From: Desulfovibrio desulfuricans
Lineage (GTDB): Bacteria; Desulfobacterota; Desulfovibrionia; Desulfovibrionales; Desulfovibrionaceae
Reading direction: 5' to 3'
Assembly (NCBI RefSeq): GCF_004801255.1
Contig: NZ_CP036295.1
Coordinates: forward strand, 619,001 to 683,000
Length of the DNA stretch: 64,000 nucleotides
The notes beneath the pieces were generated by a model that saw only the letters and a program-made list of their open reading frames with translations, did no database searches and was not told the origin of the DNA. The position numbers and the translations under genes are program-made. Shown here piece by piece: positions 9,081-17,547 of this stretch (the stretch's first letter is position 1; each line of letters starts with the position of its first letter).

Positions 9081-10799
9081 CTAGAAGCATTGGACATAGG
9101 CCGTTTCACCAGCTGCCTTGATACGGATTATTAAAGCGATGTTGCCCTCAGTGCCGCCACGAGGGTGCAGCTTTGCGTAATACATGGTGGTCTTGTTGCC
9201 TTGGGGCATGGTTGTGTTGGGGCCGATGGCTATGCGCGTTCTGTCAAAAAGTTCAGAAGAAATTTTTTCAAAAGGCGAAGTAAGCAGGGCAGGCAACTGC
9301 TTTTGGGGTAGCAGGTGGGTGGCCGCTTTAGGAATCATGGAGCTGTCTTGTGCCACCGTAAAGAAAAAAATTTCGTCTATAGCTTTTTTGTCGTCCTGAA
9401 AAACAGCCGCTACCACGTTGCCCTTGTCGCGCGGCGTAACGTAAACGCCTTGCAGGCTTATGCCCTGCATCACGGGTAGGCTGCCAGTCCAGCGCTGGCT
9501 GGCCGTGTCTGTGAGCGTGCCGGGGGTGGCGTCCATGAGCAGGTAGGCGTTTTCAAGCCCGTACCAGCGCGAAAACTGGCTCGGCCAGGGCACAGGGTTG
9601 CCCCGCAGCGTGTCGAGGAAAAAGAAATTTTTGTGTCGAACTGCCGGGTATTCTGTAAGAAACACAATGTGTTCTCCGCGCTGCTGGGCGGCTTTGACAT
9701 CGGCGTCGCGCGCGGCTTGGGCCTCTAAAAGCTGCACGTAATCAGTACGGGTTTGCAATGCGGAAACTGCGAGCAGCGGTATGCACAGGGCGGGCAGAAT
9801 CCAGAGCCACGACCATTTTCTAAGCGCCGCATCAAAGGCCATGTTGGCCGCAACAAGCGCCATTACAAATGCCATGCTCAACGCCCGGTATGATGCAGAA
9901 CCGCCGCCAAAGATGATGACCACCGACAGCGCGGATGCCGCAAAAAAGGCAAGCACCACAGCAAAAGGAAAACATTGGGTTTTACGTGATTTTTCATACA
10001 GCAAAGCTGCGACCAGCGCAGAAAACAGCGCCGGAACGGATATGGTGTACAGGTATTTGTAGATCAGTATAACCGCATTCGAGATGAATGTTCCCAGCTG
10101 GAAGGAGTTGGAAGCACTTGCCCTTGCAAAGTTGCCCGGTGCGCCAATGCTGAAGGCCGCACCAACTGCCAGGGCAATGAGGGCGGCTACGGCCCAAGCT
10201 GGCGGTCTGGTCTGGCCTCGTCTGCGGTAGAGCATAAACGCGCCCAGAAAAAGTGCGGGAAGAATGACGACCTCAACCCAGAATGGAATGCAAAACGCCA
10301 ACAGCACGAATGGCAAGGCCAGCCAGCCTGGCAGCCATTTGCCGGAATCCATGTAATAGCGGTAGGGCACAAGAAAAAAGCACGTGCACGTAACCGCAAG
10401 CAGGTAAAGGGATCCTGTTCGCCACAGTAAAATTTCCCACGCTTCAGGCAGGCAGAACCAGAATATGGCAAAGGGAAATACCCAGCGCCACAGGCTGAAA
10501 TTGCTTTTCCATGCCTGACCGTAGGTCAGCAGGTGCACTCCCGCGAGCAGCAGGCACACCGCTGCGGCAGATATGATGCCAAAAAGCTGGGGGCTGATGT
10601 GCTGCACGGAGATCATCCATGCGTGCCCCAGCAGGCGGCCGCCCCATGTAAAATACTTTTCCCAGATTGTTTGCAGCAGGTCGTCGTGGCTGCCCAAAAA
10701 AAAGGAATAGTCGTCCGCAAACATGGGCGTATGCGTAGAAAGGGAGTAAAAGAGCAGAAAAATGGCCAGCAAAAAAATAAAAACTGTATTTTTGCGCAT
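9081..10799 (-). CDS. Polytopic membrane protein, GT-C-like (resembles DUF6056)
   Basis: This 572-residue integral membrane protein has about ten to eleven hydrophobic helices in its first 350 residues, followed by a soluble C-terminal part. After the first helix comes STHTPMFADDYSFFLGS. An acidic pair in the first outer loop, as in this FADDY, is typical of GT-C glycosyltransferases that use polyprenyl-phosphate sugars on the outer face of the membrane. The general layout resembles the DUF6056 and GtrII-like families. Its role here is probably to decorate a glycan, but the reaction is inferred from fold and context only. It precedes neither neighbour closely: 78 bases separate it from the acyltransferase start side and 263 bases from the GT4 gene. 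Confidence 0.6.
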   Translation of the reverse strand: MRKNTVFIFLLAIFLLFYSLSTHTPMFADDYSFFLGSHDDLLQTIWEKYFTWGGRLLGHAWMISVQHISPQLFGIISAAAVCLLLAGVHLLTYGQAWKSNFSLWRWVFPFAIFWFCLPEAWEILLWRTGSLYLLAVTCTCFFLVPYRYYMDSGKWLPGWLALPFVLLAFCIPFWVEVVILPALFLGAFMLYRRRGQTRPPAWAVAALIALAVGAAFSIGAPGNFARASASNSFQLGTFISNAVILIYKYLYTISVPALFSALVAALLYEKSRKTQCFPFAVVLAFFAASALSVVIIFGGGSASYRALSMAFVMALVAANMAFDAALRKWSWLWILPALCIPLLAVSALQTRTDYVQLLEAQAARDADVKAAQQRGEHIVFLTEYPAVRHKNFFFLDTLRGNPVPWPSQFSRWYGLENAYLLMDATPGTLTDTASQRWTGSLPVMQGISLQGVYVTPRDKGNVVAAVFQDDKKAIDEIFFFTVAQDSSMIPKAATHLLPQKQLPALLTSPFEKISSELFDRTRIAIGPNTTMPQGNKTTMYYAKLHPRGGTEGNIALIIRIKAAGETAYVQCF

Positions 10800-10877
10800 A
10801 GGTGTTCTTTCTGCCTCTTGCTATAATATCACATAGCTACAGACGGAATATCGCTACATCAAGGGGTGCTGATCTCT

Positions 10878-11957
10878 TTATGCGCGTGCCATGGCCTTCT
10901 TGAGCCGTAACAGCGCCGCATAGGCAAAGCCGCGTGGGCCGGCGCTCTGGCAGTGGGCGTAGAGTGGAAGTTCCTCGTTGCACCAGTCTGCCTTGTACCC
11001 TTCAGCCCCGACGGTAAAATCAAAGCAGGTGCACTTTGCATCAATCACCTGCGTCATCAGCCATTCAAGCAGAAGGCGGCCGCAGGAATATCTTTGCCAC
11101 GGGCCGCCCGCATGGGTGGGCATCAGGTAGTTGAAGCTGTGTCGCCACTGCATGCCCCAATGGGTTGCCAGAATTTCATCATCGAGCAGCATGGCTGCAA
11201 CATGCACGCGTGGGCTGCACTGCGGCGCGCACCAGTGCTGCGCCATGCGCAGATAAAACTCTTCGTGCGCGGGTAAGGAAAAAATGTCGAACACGCCCGT
11301 TTCTGCATAACGGCGACGTTTTTGGGCAATCATGGCTCGGGTAAAGCGTGTTGCCAGTTCTGGCGTGTCTGCAATGGCGAACCGCACCTGGCCGATTTCG
11401 TTCAGGCGTTTGAGCTGGCGGCGCGAGTCCTGGGCCAGTTTTTTTTTATGTATACGGGCAAGGTGTGTCGCACCATCGGTACTGCTGCTGCGCGAGGCGC
11501 TTGATGAGCCAGCCTTCCATCCGTCCAGCAGCGTGAGGGGGTTTGGTCGGTCTGCGCCGTCTGCATTGGGGATAACACTGCTGATCTGGCGAAGATGCGC
11601 TGCCTGAGCACCGCTTTGGCGTACAATGTTTTTCCAGATGTGCCGGATTGTGGGCGCGTCCAGTTGCGGGCAGTCGGGGGCAAGCGCGGGGGCTTCATAG
11701 TCGCACAGCAGGCCGCCGCAAAATTCCAGCACCTTCATGCCGTATCGGGGACGAAGCACCAGGGGAAACAGCATGGCCGGGGCATTGTCCAGCTCAACCA
11801 TTGCAAGGCGGGGTGTACGGTTTTGCGCAACTGCTGCCGTGTCGAGCCATGTTTGAACAAAGGCCCGTGTCTGGAAAACGTGCAGGCTGCCTTGAGCTTC
11901 CCACTGCTGCCAGACTGATTCCAGCGGAGAAACGGATTCTTCAATGATGATGCGCAT
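10878..11957 (-). CDS. GNAT/FemAB-like acyltransferase (BcsL/CelD type)
   Basis: The 359-residue protein resembles the GNAT-fold acetyltransferases often annotated as cellulose biosynthesis protein CelD or BcsL_6. The central block KKKLAQDSRRQLKRL is the lysine/arginine-rich segment of that family. It is followed by HVAAMLLDDEILATHWGMQW, the acyl-CoA-binding strand region, and CFDFTVGAEGYKADWCNE, the conserved C-terminal motif (consensus FDFTxGdExYKxxW). It probably acylates a sugar or an amino sugar of the surface glycan. The start codon lies within 17 bases of the decayed rfbC end, so it once stood directly downstream of the rfb genes. It ends in LLRLKKAMARA. Confidence 0.75.
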   Translation of the reverse strand: MRIIIEESVSPLESVWQQWEAQGSLHVFQTRAFVQTWLDTAAVAQNRTPRLAMVELDNAPAMLFPLVLRPRYGMKVLEFCGGLLCDYEAPALAPDCPQLDAPTIRHIWKNIVRQSGAQAAHLRQISSVIPNADGADRPNPLTLLDGWKAGSSSASRSSSTDGATHLARIHKKKLAQDSRRQLKRLNEIGQVRFAIADTPELATRFTRAMIAQKRRRYAETGVFDIFSLPAHEEFYLRMAQHWCAPQCSPRVHVAAMLLDDEILATHWGMQWRHSFNYLMPTHAGGPWQRYSCGRLLLEWLMTQVIDAKCTCFDFTVGAEGYKADWCNEELPLYAHCQSAGPRGFAYAALLRLKKAMARA

Positions 11958-12483
11958 GCGTGGCTTCTATCATGGAGGCGTCAGGCTGTCCAACCAGCGG
12001 CGGGCATGTGCATGATGGGCCAGAGATGGGGGGCGCTTCTTTGGCAGACCGCTGAGGATTGGTAGCAGGCCATTCAATGCCTATGGCGGGGTCGTTCCAG
12101 CGGGTTGCCGCCGCGTCTTCCGGCAAGAATAATCTGTGCATTTGTAGTGGAAATGGACGATATCGCTCGTGTCCACAAAGCCATGCGCCATGCTGGCGTA
12201 CTCCCTCGCTGCTACTGGTTCTGCTGCGAGAGCTCAACCTCAAACCATTTTCCCAAAGTGGTTGAACCGTGGCGGCTATCAATGGCCACGCCAACAACGC
12301 TGCCCAGCAAAACATATACCAGGTTGCCCTACGTGAGTGTTTTCTGATAGTGCTGGCCGCGCAAAATGCCCCGTGCAGGCACAGCACAAATGGCAGGGTT
12401 ATGCCTGCGACCTCGTAGCGCTGCTGCCAGGTTTGCACAAAATATCCGCGTATATCGTCCCAACACATTGGTTCTATTATCAA
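11941..12483 (-). pseudogene. rfbC: Relic of dTDP-4-dehydrorhamnose 3,5-epimerase
   Basis: Start-proximal residues IIEPMCWDDIRGYFVQTWQQ match the N-terminus of RfbC/RmlC (consensus xIIEPxVFGDxRGxFxE). The middle is recognisable only in another frame (GNLVYVLLGSVVGVAIDSRH, then TTLGKWFEVELS). The end returns as FLPEDAAATRWNDPAIGIEW and ATNPQRSAKE, the conserved RmlC tail. At least two frameshifts and a stop interrupt it. Intact RmlC is the third enzyme of dTDP-L-rhamnose synthesis. This relic and the rfbA relic on the same strand show that a rhamnose pathway once operated here. Confidence 0.85.
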
Positions 12484-12541
12484 TGCTCCTTCATGGTCTG
12501 CGCCCTGTCAAACAGACAGTTAAAAACGCCCCAGCCCGCAT

Positions 12542-12851
12542 TCACTTGTTCGATAAGGTACTGTCCATAATCTGTTTTGGCCATGGCTTTGCCCGCGCTT
12601 GTAAATCGTTTGCCGCAATAAGCGCGTTACGCCAGGCAACTTTTTCCAGACAGACCATCTGGAGCCACTGGTGTTTTTCCACCGCCTGCACAAAGGTCCC
12701 GGCATCAATCGAGGGAATCGTGGTGCATGTGTCAAGCCTTGCAATGCCCAGCCCCATAAGCTCTAGCAGATTGCCCTGTTTGAGGATGCGGTTGTTGACA
12801 TCTGTAATTTTCAGCTCGCCCCGACAGAGGGGCGCAGCCCCGGGCGATGTC
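12542..12851 (-). pseudogene. rfbA: Relic of glucose-1-phosphate thymidylyltransferase, C-terminal part
   Basis: The minus strand reads RGELKITDVNNRIL, then LELMGLGIARLDTCTT, then PSIDAGTFVQAVEKHQ, VCLEKVAWRNALIAANDL and a stop. This is the C-terminal third of RfbA/RmlA (consensus GELEITDxNxxYL ... GxAWLDTGTxxSL). The expected WLDTGT active-site loop has changed to RLDTCTT. It stops abruptly at the ISL3 end at 12852. The missing central part of the gene is not found; the N-terminal piece lies on the far side of the element at 14816-14880. Confidence 0.85.
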
Positions 12852-12958
12852 GGCTCTACTTCAAAGACGGGGGCATAGCGTCTCCAAGAAAAATGGGCAT
12901 ACCAAGCAAAGCCGGTATGCCCACCAGGGCAACCTTTATTTTCCGACCAAAGAAAAGA
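12852..12958 (+). repeat. Left inverted arm of the ISL3 structure
   Basis: This arm matches the reverse complement of 14708-14815 with only a few differences near the GTCTCCAAG/CCTCGACAA segment. It contains the true left terminal repeat and the start of the transposase frame. Inside it, GGGCATACC and GGTATGCCC (12894-12921) can form a 9-pair hairpin over the transposase start, of the kind that limits read-through expression of insertion sequences. Confidence 0.85.
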
Positions 12959-14146
12959 AGAGAAGGCCCTGTGGAACAATTTTTAATTGGCTTGCGGGAT
13001 TTTGCAATCGAAAAAGTGGTGAGTCGTACTCCCCCGGTTTTTGAGGCCAGGTGGACGGGCAAGAATACGTGCCCGCACTGCGCAGGCGAAAAACTACGCA
13101 TCAAGGACTCATTCTGGCGGACGATCCGTAATATTTCCATTCATGGAAGGGCGTCACGCCTGTTGGTTCGCTGCCACAAATACCGATGCGAGAGCTGCGG
13201 CAGATATTTTAATACCAGACTTGCAGGAATAAAGGTGTGGAGCAGGACAACAGAGATGCTTAAGCGCAACATATTTCAGGCTTACAACAAAGGTGTTACC
13301 TGTAAGGAAATCGCCGATGAGCACCGGATTGGCGTTGCCAGCGTGGAGCGGTACTACCACCAGATGATGCAGCACAAGAGCAGCCACTGGGCAAACCGTA
13401 CATGCCCGCGCATTCTGGGCATTGATGAGCATAGATTTACGCGCAGGCAGGGCTTTGCAACCACATTTTGCGACTTGGCCCGCCGCAGGGTATTTGATGT
13501 GGTTAAAGGGCGCAGTGCCGCCGATATGCGTGATTTTTTGCAATCACTGCAAGGCCGCCACAAAGTAAAAGTTGTCTGTATTGATATGAATTCTGCGTAT
13601 CGGCGTCTGGTGCGGGAATGGTTTCCCAATGCGCGCATTGTTGCGGACAGGTTTCATGTTATCAGGCTGGTGAATCAACACTTTTCAGAGCTGTGTAAAG
13701 CAATTGATGAAAAACAACTTGCCCATGGGCGCGGCGGTATGATGCGTCTTTTGCTGACTCGCCGTGATCGGTTAACAGACTCACAGAAAGAGCGATTACG
13801 AACATACTTTGCTGACAGGCCGGACATTGAATCACTGTACGAATTTTTGCATGACACAGCCGATTTATTGCGTGTGCGAGCGCAAAGCATCGATTCTTGC
13901 CGCAAGTATGTTGCTGAATTATTAGATAAAATTGAGCAACTTCGAAAAACTAGCTTCGCGCCGTTGCGTACCCTGGGCAAGACGTTGCATAATTGGCGGG
14001 AAGAAGTGGCCCGAATGTTCCGCTTTACCCGGAATAACGGCATCACAGAAGGCTTTCACCGAAAAATGAAGTTGATCCAGCGGCGTGCGTATGGCTTTCG
14101 CAACTTCGAAAACTACCGCCTGCGTGTGCGCGTTTTGTGCTGCTGA
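12893..14146 (+). CDS. tnp: ISL3-family transposase, apparently intact
   Basis: The 417-residue protein is a DDE transposase of the ISL3 (IS204/IS1001/IS1096/IS1165) family. Two N-terminal CxxC pairs (NTCPHC and RCESCG, about residues 60-103) form the zinc-binding DNA-recognition part. A helix-turn-helix-like segment GVTCKEIADEHRIGVASVE follows. The catalytic acids lie in GIDEHRFTRRQG, VCIDMNSAYRRLV and NGITEGFHRKMK, with the family ending RRAYGFRNFENYRLRV. The length is normal. The first ATG at 12893 lies inside the inverted arm and its hairpin, so translation may begin at a later codon such as the GTG near VEQFLIGL. It is the only full-length transposase in the window. Confidence 0.9.
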   Translation: MGIPSKAGMPTRATFIFRPKKRREGPVEQFLIGLRDFAIEKVVSRTPPVFEARWTGKNTCPHCAGEKLRIKDSFWRTIRNISIHGRASRLLVRCHKYRCESCGRYFNTRLAGIKVWSRTTEMLKRNIFQAYNKGVTCKEIADEHRIGVASVERYYHQMMQHKSSHWANRTCPRILGIDEHRFTRRQGFATTFCDLARRRVFDVVKGRSAADMRDFLQSLQGRHKVKVVCIDMNSAYRRLVREWFPNARIVADRFHVIRLVNQHFSELCKAIDEKQLAHGRGGMMRLLLTRRDRLTDSQKERLRTYFADRPDIESLYEFLHDTADLLRVRAQSIDSCRKYVAELLDKIEQLRKTSFAPLRTLGKTLHNWREEVARMFRFTRNNGITEGFHRKMKLIQRRAYGFRNFENYRLRVRVLCC

Positions 14147-14225
14147 AATGGCTGGGGAATCGTTCAGAAACCTGTCGGAAAAACTGCCCGCTGAAGGGGC
14201 TTGCCCCCGTCTTTGGTGTAGAGCC
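13744..14225 (+). repeat. First unit of a 482-base direct repeat
   Basis: This segment, running from GCGTCTTTTGCTGACTCGCC to the right terminal repeat, is repeated immediately at 14226-14707 with the same length and scattered substitutions. The junction falls exactly at the outer base of the right terminal repeat. Confidence 0.85.
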
Positions 14226-14628
14226 GCGTCTTTTGCTGACTCGCCGTGATCAGTTAACAGACTCACAGAAAGAGCGATTACGAACATACTTTGCTGACAG
14301 GCCGGACATTGAATCACTGTACGAATTTTTGCATGACACCGCCGATTTATTGCGTGTGCGAGCGCAAAGTGTCGATTCGTGCCGCAAGTATGTTGCTGAA
14401 TTATTGAAAAAAATTGATCAACTTCGAAAAACTAGCTTCGCGCCGTTGCGTACCCTGGGCAAGACGTTGCATAATTGGCGGGAAGAAGTGGCCCGAATGT
14501 TCCGCTTTACCCGGAATAACGGCATCACAGAAGGTTTTCACCGAAAAATGAAGTTGATTCAGCGGCGTGCGTATGGCTTTCGTAACTTCGAAAACTACCG
14601 CCTGCGTGTGCGTGTTTTGTGCTGCTGA
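14226..14628 (+). pseudogene. 5'-truncated second ISL3 transposase copy
   Basis: Starting directly at the right end of the first copy, this frame repeats the last 134 or so residues of the transposase from RLLLTRRDQLTDSQKERL to YGFRNFENYRLRVRVLCC. It keeps the catalytic Glu (ITEGFHRK) but lacks both catalytic Asp residues and the zinc fingers, so it is inactive. It differs slightly from the first copy (for example LKKIDQL against LDKIEQL), so the duplication is not brand new or came from a related element. Confidence 0.85.
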
Positions 14629-14707
14629 AATGGCTGGGGAATAGATCAGAAACCTGTCGGAAAAACTGCCCGCTGAAGGGGCTTGCCCCCGTCTTTGGTG
14701 TAGACCC
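14226..14707 (+). repeat. Second unit of the 482-base direct repeat
   Basis: Copy of 13744-14225, including a second right terminal repeat (about 14678-14707, ending TAGACCC rather than TAGAGCC). Confidence 0.85.
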
Positions 14708-14815
14708 TCTTTTCTTTGGTCGGAAAATAAAGGTTGCCCTGGTGGGCATACCGGCTTTGCTTGGTATGCCCATTTTTTTGTCGAGGCGCTATGCCCCCGT
14801 CTTTGAGGTAGAGCC
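14708..14815 (-). repeat. Right inverted arm: reversed copy of the ISL3 left end
   Basis: The sequence TCTTTTCTTTGGTCGG through GAGGTAGAGCC is the reverse complement of the left end of the element. It means both outer ends of the structure carry the same (left) terminal repeat in inverted orientation. Confidence 0.85.
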
Positions 14816-14880
14816 CAAAAAATACGTTGTCGCCCAGCACAAGGCAGGTGTTGTGCCGATAATGGGGCTAAACACGGAAA
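14816..14880 (-). pseudogene. rfbA: Relic of rfbA, internal N-terminal-half fragment
   Basis: The minus strand next to the element reads CLVLGDNVFFG, the conserved block found near residue 110 in RmlA thymidylyltransferases. With the C-terminal relic at 12542-12851 it shows that the ISL3 structure lies inside rfbA. By comparison with the family about 80 residues (roughly 240 bases) between the two pieces have been lost, so insertion was accompanied by a deletion. Confidence 0.7.
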
Positions 14881-14882
14881 AC

Positions 14883-14917
14883 AAAAAAGGCTCTTACAGA
14901 CGTTTTCTGTAAGAGCC
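14883..14917 (-). terminator. Intrinsic terminator of the tRNA operon
   Basis: On the minus strand an 11-pair perfect stem (GGCTCTTACAG / CTGTAAGAGCC, 14889-14899 and 14907-14917) with a 7-base loop is followed directly by six T residues (14883-14888). It lies 19 bases after the last tRNA gene and ends that transcript just before the decayed island. Confidence 0.9.
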
Positions 14918-14935
14918 TAATATTGCAAGCTTTTT

Positions 14936-15010
14936 TGGAGCGGGAAACGGGATTTGAACCCGCAACCTTCAGCTTGGGAAGCTGACACTCTACCGTTGAG
15001 TTATTCCCGC
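14936..15010 (-). tRNA. tRNA-Gly (anticodon CCC)
   Basis: This 75-base cloverleaf includes an encoded 3' CCA. The acceptor stem is GCGGGAA paired with TTCCCGC, the T arm contains GGGTTCAAATCCC, and the anticodon CCC (minus strand, 14976-14978) sits in loop TTCCCAA. It reads GGG codons and is the last gene of the four-tRNA operon. Its 3' end faces the polysaccharide island, the usual side for integration into tRNA genes. Confidence 0.95.
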
Positions 15011-15015
15011 AAAAG

Positions 15016-15090
<75 letters not shown>

Positions 15091-15124
15091 ATGGTATGCG
15101 AAACGGCGAAGCGTAAAGGATGCT

Positions 15125-15198
<74 letters not shown>

Positions 15199-15207
15199 AG
15201 CAAAAAG

Positions 15208-15282
<75 letters not shown>

Positions 15283-15295
15283 TCAGCGAGAAACG

Positions 15296-15324
15296 GTTGT
15301 ACGCGGACTGGGGCGAGGTGTCAA
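15296..15324 (-). promoter_or_regulatory. Sigma-70 promoter of the tRNA operon
   Basis: On the minus strand a perfect -35 TTGACA (15319-15324) is followed after 17 bases by TACAAC (15296-15301). Transcription should begin around 15288, a few bases before the first tRNA. A GC-rich spacer follows the -35, as in many stable RNA promoters. Confidence 0.8.
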
Positions 15325-15430
15325 GCATTACTGGACTTTTTTTTGTCGCCATTCCGCAAATGCAAATAACTATTTAATTTTATTTATTAAAAATGAGCAT
15401 GCACGATATTGGGCCGGGGGGCCAAACAAA

Positions 15431-15457
15431 GGGGCCGCCGACATTGCCGACGGCCCC
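15431..15457 (-). terminator. Terminator after paaK
   Basis: GGGGCCG and CGGCCCC (7 pairs, with further pairing inside) form a hairpin 57 bases after the paaK stop. On the minus strand it is followed by TTTGTTTGG. It separates paaK from the tRNA promoter. Confidence 0.65.
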
Positions 15458-15513
15458 TGAAATCGCGGACGCAGCAGGCTTGCCGCGTCGGGATGCGGGC
15501 ATCCCGTCTGCTG

Positions 15514-16818
15514 CTAATCTTTGGGCCGGTTGTCCACAATGCGTTTGGCCTTGCCCTCTGAGCGCTCGATGGAGCGCGGCTCCATCAGGCGAACCTTGGC
15601 GGTAACGCCCAGATATTCCTTGATGGCTTTTTGCAGGCGGCCTTCGAGCATCTGCAGCTTGCGGATTTCGTCAGCAAAGAGGTTTTCGTTCATTTCGACG
15701 CGCACTTCAATGGTGTCGAGGTTGTGCACGCGGTCCACGATGATCTGATAGTTGGGCGAAAGCCCGTCGTTTTCCATCAGGATGCCTTCGATCTGTTGAG
15801 GGAAGACATTGACCCCGCGGATGATGAGCATGTCGTCGCTGCGTCCCTGCAGGCGGGAGAGGCGCACATGGGTGCGGCCGCAGCGGCAGGGGGTATAGTC
15901 AAGGCTTGTGAGGTCGCGCGTGCGGTAGCGCAACATGGGGATGCCTTCCTTGGTCAGCGTGGTCAGCACAAGCTCGCCCACTTCGCCGGGGGGCAGCTGG
16001 TCGCCCGTAACGGGGTCGATGATTTCCGGCAGGATGTGGTCTTCCCACAGGTGCATGCCACACTTGGCTTCTTCGCACTCCATGGCCACGCCGGGGCCCA
16101 TGATTTCGGAGAGGCCGTAAATATTGAGGGCGCTGATGCCCATTTTGTCCTCAATATCGCGGCGCATGGCTTCGGTCCACGGTTCCGCGCCAAAGACCCC
16201 TATGCGCAGGGGCAGATCGCGAAAGTTCACGCCCACTTCCTGCGAGGCTTCCCACAGGTGCAAACCGTAGGAGGGGGTAGCGCACAGCACGGTTGCGCCA
16301 AAATCGCGCAGCAGCCCCGCCTGACGGCGGGTAGCGCCGCCGGATGCGGGCACAACGGTGGCGCCGAGTCGTTCCGCGCCGTAGTGCGCGCCAAGCCCGC
16401 CGGTAAAGAGGCCGTAGCCGTACGCCACATGCACCACGTCCGAGCGGGTGACGCCTGCCGCCGAAAGGCAGCGGGCCATCAGCTCGGCCCAGTTTTCAAG
16501 GTCGCGCTGGGTGTAGCCCACCACAACCGCCTTGCCGGTGGTTCCGCTCGAGGCATGCAGGCGCACGATGTGATCTCTGGGAACAGCAAAAAGGCCGTAA
16601 GGATAGTTGCTGCGCAGGTCGTTTTTTTCTGTAAAGGGCAGCAGCCTGAGATCCGCCAGCGATTTGATGTCGGCGGGGGTGATGCCCGCTTCGTCAAAGC
16701 GTTTGCGGTAAAAGGGCACGTTGGCGTAAACACGGTTGCACAAATCACGCAGGCGGCGCAGTTGCAGCGCCTCCAGTTCTTCGCGTGGCAGAGTTTCCTG
16801 TTTGATGTTGAAAAGCAC
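15514..16818 (-). CDS. paaK: Phenylacetate-CoA ligase
   Basis: This 434-residue adenylate-forming enzyme activates phenylacetate or another aryl acid with ATP and CoA. The ATP-binding loop [16 protein letters not shown] is near residue 90. [27 protein letters not shown] is the PaaK family core. [17 protein letters not shown] and the C-terminal hinge [25 protein letters not shown] (about residues 325-350) follow the family order. The start is a GTG at 16818 behind a good AGGAGAGG site. It is a lone gene with its own terminator. In sulfate reducers and related anaerobes such ligases often handle aryl acids made from amino acids, for example indole- or phenylacetate; the exact substrate is not shown. 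Confidence 0.92.
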   Translation of the reverse strand: MLFNIKQETLPREELEALQLRRLRDLCNRVYANVPFYRKRFDEAGITPADIKSLADLRLLPFTEKNDLRSNYPYGLFAVPRDHIVRLHASSGTTGKAVVVGYTQRDLENWAELMARCLSAAGVTRSDVVHVAYGYGLFTGGLGAHYGAERLGATVVPASGGATRRQAGLLRDFGATVLCATPSYGLHLWEASQEVGVNFRDLPLRIGVFGAEPWTEAMRRDIEDKMGISALNIYGLSEIMGPGVAMECEEAKCGMHLWEDHILPEIIDPVTGDQLPPGEVGELVLTTLTKEGIPMLRYRTRDLTSLDYTPCRCGRTHVRLSRLQGRSDDMLIIRGVNVFPQQIEGILMENDGLSPNYQIIVDRVHNLDTIEVRVEMNENLFADEIRKLQMLEGRLQKAIKEYLGVTAKVRLMEPRSIERSEGKAKRIVDNRPKD

Positions 16819-17131
16819 GGCCCTCTCCTTCTGCGGCTGGCGTTTGGCGGCGCGCTGACGCGACGCTGATCCCTAGATAAAAGCTTCGTTTGGGTATGCC
16901 GCAATGCGCGGGCGCGGTCAATACGGCGGGGTGCTGTTCCGCGCACGCAAAGCGCCGCCTGCGGTTGCGCGGCCAGCAGGCAGGGGCGTTGCGGGCATCT
17001 TGCAGCCGACCTGATTTGTGCGCCTGCATGTCGGCGGCGCAGGAACCCTGCGGCGGTTTTGTCACTGGGCTGTAGGCGCAACTGATCCTTGCGGCATTGC
17101 TCTTGCTTCTTCTTTACGGTATGTGCAGTGC
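16819..17131. other. Divergent intergenic region, paaK / rsfS
   Basis: This 313-base GC-rich stretch separates two divergent genes and should hold both promoters. I found no clear -35/-10 pair and no structured RNA. Confidence 0.4.
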
Positions 17132-17545
17132 ATGGAAAACAATACTTCTCCTTCACCCGCAGGGGGCGTTGCCCCCAAGCGTTTTTCGGATGTCCCCCTG
17201 GAAGAAAAGCTGGCGGACGTGGTCACCTGGCTTGAAGAGCACAAGGCAGCTCGCGTGGTCAGCATTGATATGGCTGGTCAGGGCGGTTTTGCCGAGGCCC
17301 TGGTCATTGCCAGCGCTGGCTCCGTGCGTCATGCGCAAAGCCTGGCCGACGGCGTGGGCGAACTGTGCCGCGCGCGCAATTTTGAATACCTACGCATGGA
17401 AGGCTACACCGCTGGTCAGTGGATTCTGGTGGATATGAACGACATCGTCGTAAACGTCTTTCTGGAGCCTGTGCGCGAGCTCTACGGCCTTGAAGCCCTG
17501 TGGGGCAAGGCTGCCTCGCTGGCAAGCGTCCGCACCGGGGAATAA
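17132..17545 (+). CDS. rsfS: Ribosome silencing factor RsfS
   Basis: A 137-residue RsfS/Iojap-family protein, which binds ribosomal protein uL14 and blocks joining of the ribosomal subunits when nutrients are scarce. Family features are the early block VSIDMAGQGGFAEALVIASAGSVRHAQSLADGV, then EGYTAGQWILVDMNDIVVNVFLEPVRELYGLEALW, equivalent to the W-x-LxDxGDVVVHVFxxxxRxxYxLExLW motif. The ATG at 17132 was chosen because the family block starts about 20 residues later; the frame is open further upstream. It lies 2 bases before gpmI, so the two are co-transcribed. Confidence 0.9.
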   Translation: MENNTSPSPAGGVAPKRFSDVPLEEKLADVVTWLEEHKAARVVSIDMAGQGGFAEALVIASAGSVRHAQSLADGVGELCRARNFEYLRMEGYTAGQWILVDMNDIVVNVFLEPVRELYGLEALWGKAASLASVRTGE

Positions 17546-17547
17546 TC

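Larger units (their letters stand above)
12852..14815 (+). mobile_element. Rearranged ISL3-family element with partial tandem copy and 107-base inverted arms
   Basis: A complete ISL3-type element runs from its left end GGCTCTACTTCAAAGACGGG (12852) to its right end (about 14196-14225, reverse complement GGCTCTACACCAAAGACGGG). A second, 5'-truncated copy follows at once (14226-14707). The left-end sequence then appears again in reverse (14708-14815). The whole 1964-base structure is therefore bounded by near-perfect inverted arms of 107-108 bases. No 8-base target duplication is seen (left flank GGCGATGTC, right flank CAAAAAATA). It has replaced the centre of rfbA. Confidence 0.85.
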
